Of a stretch of 36,344 bases of DNA, positions 8,195-18,799 are shown in pieces. A program made the translations under genes and the position numbers. Source of the DNA: Larix sibirica (Eukaryota; Streptophyta; Pinopsida; Pinales; Pinaceae); the NCBI GenBank assembly GCA_004151065.3, contig NWUY0304542856.1, positions 1-36,344 on the forward strand. The letters run 5' to 3'. The notes under the pieces are model-generated. The model was not told the origin of the DNA. It ran no database searches and saw only the letters and a list, made by a program, of their open reading frames with translations. Position 1 is the stretch's first letter. Each line of letters begins with the position of its first letter.

Positions 8195-10309
8195 AGAAGA
8201 TTTCACATCCTTCCACAGGGGCTGTTTCATAAGAATAGAGATCTTTATAAGGCCTTGTTATATCTAATCCAATTTATCCATCAAATAAAGCCAGCCAGGG
8301 GCATCAAGGAGTGTGAGGCCCCAAAGTCATATAGGCAGTCATGTAGGTGGATATTTTGGAGTTCTAGGGTTATATAAGATGGTGGGGTGATCTCATCTCT
8401 TCCATATGGAAGGTTTCCAAGCATAATCTTGGGGGCATCATCTTTATGTGATTAATTAGGTCAGCTTGAAGGGGTATATCATCTTGGAGGGCCATTTTAT
8501 TTGATACTTGATTGACACTCCTATCTTGTACTAACTGAGCCTTAGCAACTTGGGTTTTAGGCTTTCATTCATCCCCAAAAAGGTGTAGACTTCTTTCCTA
8601 TGCATAGGATAATTAACACTTTCAGAAAGAGGCATGGTAATTTGAAGTTTACTGAGCTCATACCTGATATCAAAAGGTAGAGGCGCTGGCTGATGGACCC
8701 GCATCTTAAGCTTTGGTAGCACCCACGGATTTTATAAAGATAGCATTAGGTTGCTGTGTTAGTGGAGACTTACCACCATTTTTCCGGTGGCCACAGGAGT
8801 CTTGGACTATTAAGCTGCCTTGGGTTCTTATCTTCTTGGGATAAAAGGCCTCTTGAAATCAGAAGCTCTTGGTGCAGCTTGTCTATTGGTATTTTCAGCA
8901 ACTTTGGACTCTTCCCTTCTTATATTTTAAGACTCCCTTGGTACCTCCTCTCTTTTGAAGTTAGGAGCATTCAACCTAAGTCTAAGCTCATATTTTCTTA
9001 TTACCTCTGCCATTATATTATCCGAAACCATTTGCAGTTGGGCAGGGGAGAGATCAAAAGCCTCTTCATATTGCAGTAAAATGTTTGACCTTGGGGCTCT
9101 TCCTCTTCTTCGATAATGAGGATACCTCCTTACTCAAGAAGGGGAGATTCACCTACAACATTCAGGCTATTATCAGGATTAAATAGCATATTTAGGTCCA
9201 TGGGCTGGTACAACATTCAGGCTATTATCAGGATTAAATAGCATATTTAGGTCCATGGGCTGGTCTGCAGGCTCTTCTCCTCCCTGCTCATAGTATTCTT
9301 CATAATAAGGAGGGGAAGGGACTATCATATTGGCTTTAGCCCTATAAGATTGTGGTAGGTCTGGCTCCTCTTGCCTATTTTATCTTTGTAGCACATTAGT
9401 AGGCCTCCTAAACTGAGGTTGATTCCTGATTGGTTTCTTTTTTTGTTGAGTTTTGAAAAAGCTTGCTTTACATTAGGAGAGCAAGGGAGGCAGGTCCCAC
9501 AAAAGAATGAGCAGCTTGCCCTTGCCCTTGTTTTAATTTGGTTATGTCATTGGCCATAGTCTTGGTAAACTTAGTCACCTCTTCTAGGGTTAGAGGGTCT
9601 TGGCCAGATGATGACACCTCAGGTTCTTTCCCTCTTATCCTATATGAGTATTATATACTTTCAGGAGGATTTTTATAGTTATGAGAGGTATCCCCGAGGT
9701 TATCATGTTACTTTATAGGTCCTCAGCATCATTAAACAAAGCATATAAATCAGCTGATCTTATTTCTATAGGATGAAGAGAAAACTCAACCTAAAAAAGG
9801 CAGCATAGGATTACCATGGCAACAGCTTTAGATGGCTTTACAATCTCTGGAATACGATGATATAACTTTTAGAATATACTTTTCAATTCTGGGACAGTCT
9901 CCCCATTATTTCTCTTAAGGGTGTTAAACTATGTCAGAGAGTATATGTCAGAGAGTATCTCTTATCCTTCCTAACACCCCACTCTTTTCAACTTATATGT
10001 GATTGCCCCCGATATGTTATAGAGTTATTAGGCAAATTCCTGAACCATTTCCTTGCCTACCCCTCTAAGAAATGAGCAAACATCCTAGAAAAAAAACTAC
10101 TCTCCCACATCAAAGTTCTATGGGCAGTCCTGAAAGGTAGTCCAGTGATCTTCAGCAGTAATACCATTTTCCCCATTAAACTTTAGCAAGACTTTAAGAT
10201 ACCCATAAGTCAGGTCCCCTAGCTGATCAGCAGGTGGTAGAACAAGGGGCTTAATTATGGCAGCTAACCAGGGGTTAGGTGGAGTTGGTCTAGCCATATG
10301 AGGGTTCAT
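8195..10309 (-). mobile_element. Decayed Ty3/gypsy retrotransposon: gag and protease part
   Basis: The minus strand carries the usual order of a plant Ty3/gypsy gag-protease region, broken by many stops and shifts. An ATG at 10309 opens 63 codons with KFNGENGITAEDHWTTFQDC, the usual gag N-terminal signature. Near 10080-10030 the gag core reads FAHFLEG, a stop, then ARKWFRNLPNNSI, the typical 'LEG.A..WF..LP' motif. Near 9900-9730 come NGETVPELKS, KLYHRIPEIVKPSKA and IEIRSADLYALFNDAEDL. Near 8720-8530 PAPLPFDIRYELSKLQI follows. At 8328-8314 the retropepsin active-site segment reads DFGASHSLMPL in place of the family's D-S/T-G-A. Just after it, TRPYKDLYSYETAPVEGCE (about 8250-8196) continues the protease downstream block. 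Reverse transcriptase, integrase and LTRs are not seen here. The copy is truncated and long dead. Confidence 0.88.
9154..9264. repeat. Perfect tandem duplication of 55 bp
   Basis: A unit starting TACAACATTCAGGCTATTAT at 9154 is repeated exactly from 9209, ending with GGGCTGGT at 9263/9264. It lies inside the decayed gag region, between the zinc-knuckle-like position and the protease. Because the copies are identical while the surrounding element is heavily mutated, the duplication is much younger than the insertion. Confidence 0.95.
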
Positions 10310-10689
10310 ATTTTTGTTTTTTTATTTTAGATTGCATTATATACGTGCATATCCACGCGCACAATGACAACCTCACTCGCAAACACGACTCGTTTACGCC
10401 ACCACACCACACCTTCGATAACACTTAATGCATGGATGTGCCATGTTTATAATCCTGGTACTAGTTCAGGATAGAGGGGGGTAAAAGTAGACCCCGTTGA
10501 GGGCTGTTGCATATGGCTGCGAACTCACTACGGCGAACTCACTATGACGAAATAAATGCGGAAGGAAAGGGTCTGCAGGAAAGGGTAATAAGGCAAGATA
10601 AGATGGAAGGAAAGGTTCGGTCGGCAAGGGTTAGGCTGGCAAGGTTTGTTGTTCATATGCGGGCTGAGTCAGTATGGCAGAGTGTAAGG

Positions 10690-10780
10690 TCCCAAGGCGG
10701 AGGTATGAGGCAGAGGTTCCCAAGGCGTAATTTAAGGATGTTCCCAAGGAGCAGGTTAAGTTTTCCAAAGAGGTAGAGGT
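10690..10780 (+). repeat. CCCAAGG array 1 (Val-Pro-Lys coded)
   Basis: Units of about 22-27 bases carry TCCCAAGG and then GGAGG- or GTAGG-like tails. In one frame the array reads EVPKA, stop, FKDVPKEQVKFSKEVEV, so the repeats keep codon register. It matches the arrays at 11700-12050 and 12785-12945. Confidence 0.6.
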
Positions 10781-11676
10781 AGGTTATAAAGTATAGGGTG
10801 AGTTCAGAGGGTAAGTATGGATAGGTGATGGATGAGTATGAGAATGACTAGTTTAAGCCGTAACCTGTAATCATTGGTAAGCTGTGATCCGTTAATTGGA
10901 AACATGTCATGCCTGGTAGGGTCGTAAGTTTAATCACTGCGCCTCTTTCATTTCTTGGCCCACCGCGCTCTGAAGATGTTGGCAATCCAATCTTTCTCTA
11001 TCTCTGCAGCAGCTTCCACCAAAAAAAGTCTGTTGTTTACAACCCGCCTGTGTTGTATCCCTTTTATTTACTCACACTCCTTTCACCCCTTTTACTTTAT
11101 CCCTGTACCGTGTGCCGTCCCATGCTGGGTGAGAAAATACGCTACTAACAGAATCCAAGCTATTCCTGCGCTGCACGAAATTGGTTCACATAACAGCACA
11201 AAGCCATTCGCTGAATAGTTGTTAAGCCACTCACTTAACTGCATGAGTCCATGATAGCATTATATACGTGCATATACACACACGATAAGCACCTAAGCAC
11301 CACCTCACACACTCTCGGTTCAGTATCGACCCGTCTGTTGGCCCACGCATTTCGAAGACCTCCCTACCCCGGCATCCCTAGTCCTGCCGGGGTGAAAGTA
11401 TAAAAGAAAATCCATGTAACTTGTGCATACTTCTTTTACATAAACTTGTCCTTAACCTCGGCGACCACTGGACTGAAACCAGGCATCTCCAACCAACATG
11501 GAGTGCACCAAATCCCTGGATCGACTAGCGGCAGACTGGCGACCCCGGTGGGTAAAGTGTTAATGGGATAATGCGTACTGTTTCTTCTGTGGTGACGTGT
11601 ACTGGGCAGGCGGGCTTAATGGGGGATGCATATATTTAATGGGAATGCGAACTGAATATCACGAACATAATGCGAA

Positions 11677-12050
11677 TTGCTAGGTTCATTCGGAGATCAT
11701 AGGGCTGAGGAGTTTCAGGAAGTTCCCAAGGAGGAGTTTGATGAGGCGGTCCCAAGAAAGGCTTATAAGTCTATTTCAAAGGAGGTTCCAAGGGATATTA
11801 CCAAGTCTGAATTAAAAAGAAGGCTGTATGGATGGGGTTGCCAAGGCTATTCCCACCAAATGCATAGGTAAGAGTAAGAGGTTCCAAAGGGAGTGTGTAA
11901 GGATGATTCCAAGACTAAAGTTGCTGAGTTTATTCCCAAGGCGGAGGTTAGATTCATAGATAGGTCCAAAGGAAGGTCCAAAGGCGTAGATTACCAAAGA
12001 TAGTTCCACCAAAGGCTGTAGGTATGAGGAGGTTCCCGAGAGTGGGATGG
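11677..12050 (+). repeat. CCCAAGG array 2 (Glu-Val-Pro-Lys coded)
   Basis: A frame opening at 11677 (TTG) reads 64 codons containing EFQEVPKEEFDEAVPRK and ISKEVPRDITKSE. After two in-frame TAA stops the same frame goes on with EVPKGVCKDDSKTKVAEFIP and KAEVRFIDRSKGRSKG until a TAG near 12000. The peptide thus keeps a VPK/IPK-type repeat in one phase for about 300 bases. The DNA unit is a variable TTCCCAAGG(A/C)GGAGGT. It is either a decayed gene for a charged repeat protein or a minisatellite with three-base register. No known protein is recognised. Confidence 0.6.
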
Positions 12051-12374
12051 TCCAAAAGATGAGTCAATATGGCAGAGTGTAAAGTCCAAAGGCATAGGGC
12101 ATAGGCTGTAGGTCGGAGAGCTTATTATTGAGGTTAGTTCTCGAGGTCAGTGTATAAGTGCAGGTCCGTTCATTAAGTTGCTACCGGTCAATGGTAACAC
12201 ATCATGTAAGGTAGTGTTATTTTTCAGGGTAATTGGTGCACCCACCTAACTTACACTCCTTAACTTCCATGCCCTCAGGCAACCACTCCTCTCGACCATC
12301 CTCAGCATCAGAACAAATCAGTATGGGTGACCCGCCCATTTCACTTACACGACTTTGCTTCTTCCACCACCACT

Positions 12375-12475
12375 CAGGTTCGCTCAGCTTATTGCACTTA
12401 CCACTTCCGCTTCCGCTCAGGTTCGCTCAGCTTATTGCACTTACCACTTCCGCTTCCGCTCAGGTTCGCTCAGCT
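12375..12475 (+). repeat. 43-bp tandem repeat, about 2.3 copies
   Basis: A unit that begins CAGGTTCGCTCAGCTTATTG and ends CTTCCGCTTCCGCT starts at 12375, 12418 and 12461. The first two copies are identical, and the third stops after CAGGTTCGCTCAGCTT. The lack of divergence makes it a recent slippage event in an otherwise old repeat block. Confidence 0.95.
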
Positions 12476-12784
12476 TCCTCCATATATTTTTTCATTCAAG
12501 CATTCCTCCTAAATCTTTCCTAAATAAATCATTTGGCCACCACACGACACCTTCGGTAAGAGGTCATGCATGTCTGTTCTGTTTTGTCAGGCTGCGAAAA
12601 TACAGTGGTAGGCCAAAGGTAAGTAACAACAAGGTAACAAATTTAGTAACCAAGGGCAGGAAGGCTCGGTCATAAGGCAAGGGTAGGCAAGGGGTAGTAA
12701 GGAAAGGGTAGGTCAGAAGATAAGGGTAAGAAGTAAGGGGTATGTAAAGGGTAGGATTGCTAGGTGATTTCATAGGCTGAGTTT

Positions 12785-12945
12785 CAGGATGTTCCCAAGG
12801 AGTAGGTATGATGCATAGGTTGTTCCAAAGTATATTCCAAAGGCGGAGGTTATAGGCAGGAGGGTCTAGTGCATAAAGGCTAGTCCCACCCCAAGGCTGT
12901 AGGGCTGATTGTAAGGAGGTTCTCAAGGAGGTATGTTATTTTTAG
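12785..12945 (+). repeat. CCCAAGG array 3
   Basis: The array begins GAGTTTCAGGATGTTCCCAA, matching the start of array 2 (11713), and in frame reads EFQDVPKE before a stop. It ends with CCCAAGGCTGTAGG and GGAGGTTCTCAAGGAGG, which match 12013-12045. It is more decayed than array 2. Confidence 0.55.
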
Positions 12946-13719
12946 GGTCCAAGGTTTATTCAAAAGAAGGGTGGTATAGGCTAAGGGTAGAGATGGAGGG
13001 GTGAAAGCCTAGAAAGAGGTTGAAAGACGTGAACATAACGAATATGCAGGAAATCCATCCTACCCTGCGCCATGGTTTAACATCTTTCCATTTGATGATT
13101 GTTCGCCCACCAGGCAGGCATGGATTTGTTGCACCAGGTAATGCATAAGTTGCAAGTTTTTGTGGCACCTCACTAACACTATTTCCTTATTGCATTATAT
13201 ATGTGCATATACAAACCACCCGTGCATAATAAACTTCTTTATCATGTTGCACCATCATTAATTAGCGCTCCTCTGTTTCTCTAATTACATATCAACGTAA
13301 GTAAGCATCATCCATCATTGCTTCCAGTGCTGTTGAACCCTGTGTCCTCCCGTCTAGGCCCCTTCCTCCCTTCTACATGTCTGTCTGCCCTTCCCTTTCC
13401 TTTCCTATCTCCCCTCGCAGGTAACAGTCATAGGCCCACCAGTGTCAAGTTCCCATGAGGCGAACAGTTTGTTGTAGGCCCAGCCAAGTTAACAGAGTAT
13501 GTCCCAGTCAAGTGAGCATCGTAGGGGAATTGGGAACAGGACTTATTATTAATGGGAATATCAACTGGGTAACATCGGTTGGGTAACCTCCTAAATGCGG
13601 GTAACCTCCTCCATCAGTGAAAAACCTTTCTCCATCGACCAGTGAACATCCCTCGATCAGTTGGGTGGGGAGCATCAATCGAATAAATCCAGCCACAATT
13701 GAGATCAGCAGTGGTCCTG

Positions 13720-13965
13720 CGGCCTATTGGTTCTAACCAACCTTCCTAGGTCTTCTTGTTAGCGTAAGTAAGCAAGATATCTATCAACGGGCAACAATAT
13801 ATCTAGCGGGTAGGTGGGACTGTTTCCTATCGGTGGTTCTTCTTCTAACCTTCCGCCTAGGCTTTCTGTTTAGCGCAAGATCTATCTAAACGGGCAAGCA
13901 TCAATTGATCAATATTGGGTAGGTGGTATTGTGTGTCCTATTGGTTATAACCTGCTCTTGGGTAT
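13720..13965 (+). repeat. Diverged tandem repeat, unit about 107 bp
   Basis: A unit runs CCTAT(T/C)GGTTCT…CTAACC, CTTCC, CCTAGG, CTT-CTGTTTAGCG, CAAGATCTATC, ACGGGCAA and GGGTAGGTGG. It starts at 13723, 13826 and 13937 (third copy partial). Spacings are 103 and 111 bases. Copies differ by many substitutions and short indels. Upstream (13540-13700), smaller repeats of TTGGGTAAC and CCATC-ACCAGTGAAC may belong to the same cluster. Confidence 0.7.
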
Positions 13966-14329
13966 GTAATTACATCTTTGACTAAATCAACAGATACTTA
14001 ATATCGACTTGAACTGAAAGCTCTAGTCTTGTGCCTAGATATAGTACCGGCTTTCAAGCACTTTGAAAAGGCTGTGGCTTTCGGGCTTAGCTGTGTCAGT
14101 GTCCTAGGCGTTAGTTTTTATAATTCAACTTTGAAGTGAAGTAAGAACGTAGCTCTCGGACCTTTAGGAGGGGATTGAGTCACTATGCTCAAACCTGTTC
14201 TACCACACTCATAGTCTCTGCTACTAACTATACCCTGTTTACCTTTTTATAAAACAATTCTACAATCAATATATGTTAATTAAACTAACTATGGATCTCA
14301 ATCTACACCTGGGACCGAATCCACTAGGG

Positions 14330-14600
14330 AATTGGATCTGATAAATAAGGTAAACTGAATCAATCGGTGAAGCTACTACCATCTATGCCTCCTATGCTTT
14401 CACCTATACACCTAGAGGATCTTATTCTAGTTTAGCGAGGTCCTCCAGACTCTCTTCTTATGCTCCTTGCATGGGGTGCCTTTGATGCTTCAACCACTGC
14501 TCGCTTTGGATCTGAAACTACTTAATTTCTAGTGGACTATGGATATGGAATTGGATACGGGACTGAAACAGGCACTGGATCTGCGCTAATAATTGATTTG
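14330..14600 (+). repeat. Codon-phased Gly/Thr/Ser/Tyr low-complexity locus 4
   Basis: The plus strand reads ATTIYASYAFTYTPRGSYSS in one frame. After a shift near 14475 it reads GAFDASTTARFGSETT, a stop, then DYGYGIGYGTETGTGSA. The GGATCTGAAACTAC and GGGACTGAAACAGGCACTGG strings match the peptide and codon style of loci 1-3. It has no intact open frame. Confidence 0.65.
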
Positions 14601-14871
14601 GAACCGAGCAAAGCTTCCAGGCGTCCCGTGCAAAACTATACACAAGGTGCGTCCTACTAGGGTGAGCACAACCGGACCTACATATAAGCATTCCAGATTT
14701 GGAATTCTGCATGCGGAGTGGTAATGGTATCTTATTTTACCCCCTTGAGTCCGAGCCCACTGCACGTTTGATTATGCTTTGTAGGATCTTGACATACACC
14801 TTTAAACAAGAGTTATTGCCTCCACTGCACTAAACACTAGCATTGGAACACCTCTATTGGATACACCACAC

Positions 14872-14920
14872 CCTCCTCTCGATCATACACCATGTCCTCC
14901 TCTCGATTATAAACCATGCA
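14872..14920 (+). repeat. 24-bp tandem repeat
   Basis: CCTCCTCTCGAT followed by a -ATA-ACCATG tail occurs at 14872 and 14896 with a few changes. It is a small local duplication. Confidence 0.7.
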
Positions 14921-14939
14921 AAGATTTTCTTCTTGCCTC

Positions 14940-16660
14940 AAGTCAGTGTATAAATTGCAAAATGTCCATCCATTCATAATAGATAAACAATTCCTCCATT
15001 AATAGAATGAAACAATTAGGGTTAGTGGTAAATGCCAAGCCTAGGATTTGGAGAAGAACACTATATCCACTAATTCTGAGACAACCATTGTTGAGTATAT
15101 ATCCCACCTCTTTATTTTGAATATTCAATTAGACTCCACTTAGTGTGCATCACACATCTCTAGGAGGCATTGAGAGAGTTATATTTAGTATAAAGTATAT
15201 CACGGGATTGTAGTGAGCATTATGGGAGCAAAAAAGAATAGAAACATGTAAAAAAGCACATGTGCATTCATCCAACGAACAAGAATGATAATATAATAAT
15301 AAATTTCTATGTGCAAAGAGATTTATTAGGAGAATATGATGTCTTTCAATCAAGGCCACGTGATCGTTAAGAGATAAAAAAAGTTACCAAGAATCTACCC
15401 AATGTTGCCAAGAATCCCATCCCTTATCTCATCAAATTTCATTGTTCTACTTTCTAATTTGAAAGTTATTGCCACTACCCAATTTGTATGGACAAGAGAC
15501 AACTTACACATAGTATGTTGTCCTATATTGATTAGATTATAATACAATAGTTCCAAATTTATTAGAATATTAGAATGAGTTTTCAATTCCTCATTAGTAT
15601 CATGGGCCTAACCACAATTTATTCAATACTAATACTAAGGCCAATGTTTCACTCCAACAAGGAAATATTGACATCTAAGCCTCCCTTGCCCAAGGTGGGT
15701 AAAGGAGGTGAGCCCTCTAAAATGTATAGGTTGTAACCATGCACCATTTCTCCAAGAAGATACGAAAGGGATGAAGAAGAATGATTGAACGGCCCTAATA
15801 CAAGATCAAAATGATGCAATATATACCCCAAAAGTAACTAAATAGGGTTGAATGCCTCATGTCCAACTAAAGGGGACACATGGTGGATGACAACTCAACA
15901 TGTCCCACTTAAGGGGACAAGGGGAATATCCCATTCTCTCATGTCTCCTCCCTAACCATGTACATAAAAAATATAGCTAATACATGAATAAGCCTAAGCC
16001 ATATAAATGAAACCCATCCTCCGTGAAGTGATGAAGCCCAAGATCCACACGCCATCAAGGGAACCCAGCGCTATGCAAAGTGCATCTCTCGAGTAGACCC
16101 TAGAGCGATGTCGCACGCTACAAACATAGCACCAACCATGCATTATGTTGTTGATAGCCTACCTCTGCGGTAGATAACCCACCTCCTGGCTCTTTTATAG
16201 ACCCAGGGTCCGTAGAAGTGTCCAACAAATGTCCTTAGTAGTTTAGTATACTGGCATATTCTACCTTCCAAAGGAAGGAGGTCTCACCCAAGGCATGTGT
16301 TTGTTTTTTTCTTTTTCAATTTATTAAGGTGTAGAGTATTATAGACTAGCGGAAACGCAAAATCCATTCGTTAACCTTTAATTACATTAATATAAACCAT
16401 AAATTAATGCATGCACGGAAATAATGTAAACATCGTCAAGATACGCCATAACAAAGTAAAATGAGCAGAACGGTAACGCAATCCCATTATATTTAAGCAA
16501 AGTATGGATTACACCCAAGCCTTGAACCTTCCACATGACTAGCGCTCAGCAATCTCATAATCATTATAAAGTATACATAATACAGTTCATAGAACTAACA
16601 TTAGATAACTAGGAGTAACACATTCATTAACTCATTCAATAAAAAACCCTGAAATAGTAG
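14940..16660. other. Unassigned, nuclear-like non-coding DNA
   Basis: Four short minus-strand open frames (14943-15128, 15150-15359, 15395-15586, 15649-15831) follow each other but lie in different phases, and none resembles a known protein. At 15858 and 15899 a CATGTCC-ACT-AAGGGGACA module is repeated with a 41-base period. The texture (AT-rich, simple words, no mitochondrial motifs) resembles nuclear repeat DNA, for example an LTR or untranslated leader, but no LTR ends or primer-binding site can be shown. Confidence 0.35.
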
Positions 16661-18300
16661 CCTTAATATCATATATATAGGTGGTTAAGTTTCAACTTTT
16701 GCCGGGACCCAAAGGGTTGTGTCAGTGACCGGTGGAGTGCCTTTGGAATAGTTGGTCTAGCTAAAATTGTAGTGCCGAGTTGGAGCAGCAGAAGATCCTT
16801 CGAATTAACGACGAATATATTAGGTTGTTGAGCTCCGGCACCTCCCACGTAAGAATCCATTTCGCTATTCAATTTCGGCTTCGCTTCTAGATTATTTAAC
16901 TTATTGATGATCGATCGTCCGCTTCGCTTCTAGTCCCCTGACCCCTCCTCTCACTTAGTTCTTAGCTTACAAATAAACCTAATTATAAATAAAGTAAGGT
17001 GGTGAGTGGTGTGATCTTTAGCTGAACTATCTGACGGCTTCTGCGTATAGGATTGTGTTGGTGGGATAGTCTGATTCCTGAACCTCTGATCCCCGGCCTT
17101 ACGTTTACTCTTCCTGAGGCTCTGGAAGCATTAGTGTTTGTATTATATACGATCTTTTTTCTGAGGCTCCCTTTACCTCCTTGTTAATACGTAAATGTGG
17201 AATGGGAACTATAAACATAAATATATAATTTCAAGTAGTGGGTTCCGCACCAATCTATATTTCCGGGTGGGTTGGGAAAGAATGTGTACATTTAATTCAT
17301 TCCAAAATAGAAAAACCTAGCCCTATTATATACGACGGGGCATAATAAAATGGCATAGCAGGGGTAGGAGCAGCATTGCATTACAATGATGGCAAAGATG
17401 TTTATCTAACGTCTAACCTCATCATCTATCGTCTTATATTTGGTGCGAATTGAAAGCTTTTCCAGAGAAAGCGTGATTGGAGTGGAGTACAGTTCTAAAT
17501 AGATTGCCAAGAAGCAGTTCATCTTCATTTTCGGATCTATTTCTCTAACTATTTAATGCATTGATTGGCTTTTTATTAGGGGAACTATTATATCAATTTA
17601 GCGTGTCGATCCACAAGGATTTGGAAGTGGGATAAACCTATCCGTATTTATGAGGTACGAACTCTAACCCATTTTAGAGGCCGGATCCTCTACCACTTTG
17701 AAAAGGTGTTTACTACCTTTATCGGCCTTTATTGCTGGGCTTTCTTCATATAACGGTTGGACTAATAGAAGTGTGAAAGAGCTACTCTCTCCTTATTTGT
17801 TGGGTCTCTGATCCCGGCTGTAACTCCAAAGGTTCCCATGTCCCTCGAGGTGGTGGGAGTTGTAACATTCGTATAAGCACCGAGCCAATACAGCTAGATC
17901 TGCGATCTGGTCTATATACGATGATTTGAAAACCACTTCGTTGTAGCCAACCGCTCCTTATCTGGATTTAAGCCCAACCCCATTCGTTTCGACCAACAAC
18001 CCACATCTCAATAATGAGGGCTCTTTAGAAGTAAGGGGTCCTCGGTTAGACCATGCTTCAAATGTAATCGAGAAGGAGCGAATGCTATTTATTCTATCCG
18101 TCCGAGAGAGATAGCAGCTCTGGCTGGGCCTGTACCGAGTCTCCCGCTTCAGCATCGTAATGGATTGGCCCATTAGCAATCGGATAATTTTACCATAAGT
18201 AATTGCAGGATATCGCGACGCTTATTCATCGACCGGGGGACAAGCCCCGCCACCAACTTAAACGATGGGGCTGGCAAGCAAGCTTACTATATGATATTTT
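16661..18300. other. Unassigned intergenic DNA
   Basis: A short direct repeat, CTTCGCTTCTAG, occurs at about 16880 and 16923. A CACTTTGAAAAGG word at about 17694 is also found at 14060. Two short minus-strand open frames (16669-16872 and 17958-18179) have no recognised product. I see no RNA gene. Confidence 0.4.
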
Positions 18301-18714
18301 TGCACTCTAACCCGTACTTAGCAGATTGGTACACCACTTATACCCACTTTGTACACACCACTTAGAACCACTACATTATACCTACCAGATTTCTTCTTTC
18401 TTAGTCACCACAACCCTCATTATTCCCCTTCTTTATTGATCACCCACTTATATGCATACATAGGGATTTATAAACCCCCGGCCCATTACCCATGTTGTGC
18501 TCAGACCAAGTTAGCCCATATTTACCATAGGCTGGGCTATCTTAACCAACCAAAGGACAGTCTTTTCCTTGAGAAGAATGTACATTCAGGCCGGATCACC
18601 AATATTCCTATGAATGCACAATATATTAACCAGATTTTTTTTATCCCTTTGACCTAACTGTACTATCATTTCTGAGGGGCCATGTGTGTACCCCTAAATT
18701 ATCCACTTTCACCA

Positions 18715-18794
18715 TTTTACCGTTACGTCCACACTTTTACACCTTGACGGAAATGTACCAATTTTTACCGTTACGTCCACACTTTTACACCTTG
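18715..18794 (+). repeat. 48-bp tandem repeat
   Basis: A 32-base segment beginning TTTTACCGTTACGTCCACAC and ending TACACCTTG lies at 18715-18746 and again, identical, at 18763-18794. The 16-base spacer is not duplicated in the window. Confidence 0.93.
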
Positions 18795-18799
18795 TACTA

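Larger units (their letters stand above)
10330..13215. repeat. Large diverged repeat block with three cassette starts
   Basis: GCATTATATACGTGCATAT occurs at 10334-10352 and exactly at 11257-11275, and with one change at 13192-13210. Other modules recur in the same order. A CCACCACAC-ACACCTTCG-TAA module lies at 10399-10421 and 12537-12559. A GAGTCA-TATGGCAGAGTGTAA module lies near 10665 and 12060. A CCG-T-AATGG-A-CA-TCATG module lies near 10889 and 12184. A GCTAGGT…GAGTTTCAGGA-GTTCCCAAGGAG module lies near 11679 and 12757. The block looks like two or three copies of a ~1-kb or larger unit that have drifted far apart by substitutions and rearrangements. Short AT-rich or T/C-rich spacers and a 43-bp tandem repeat lie inside. 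Confidence 0.7.
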
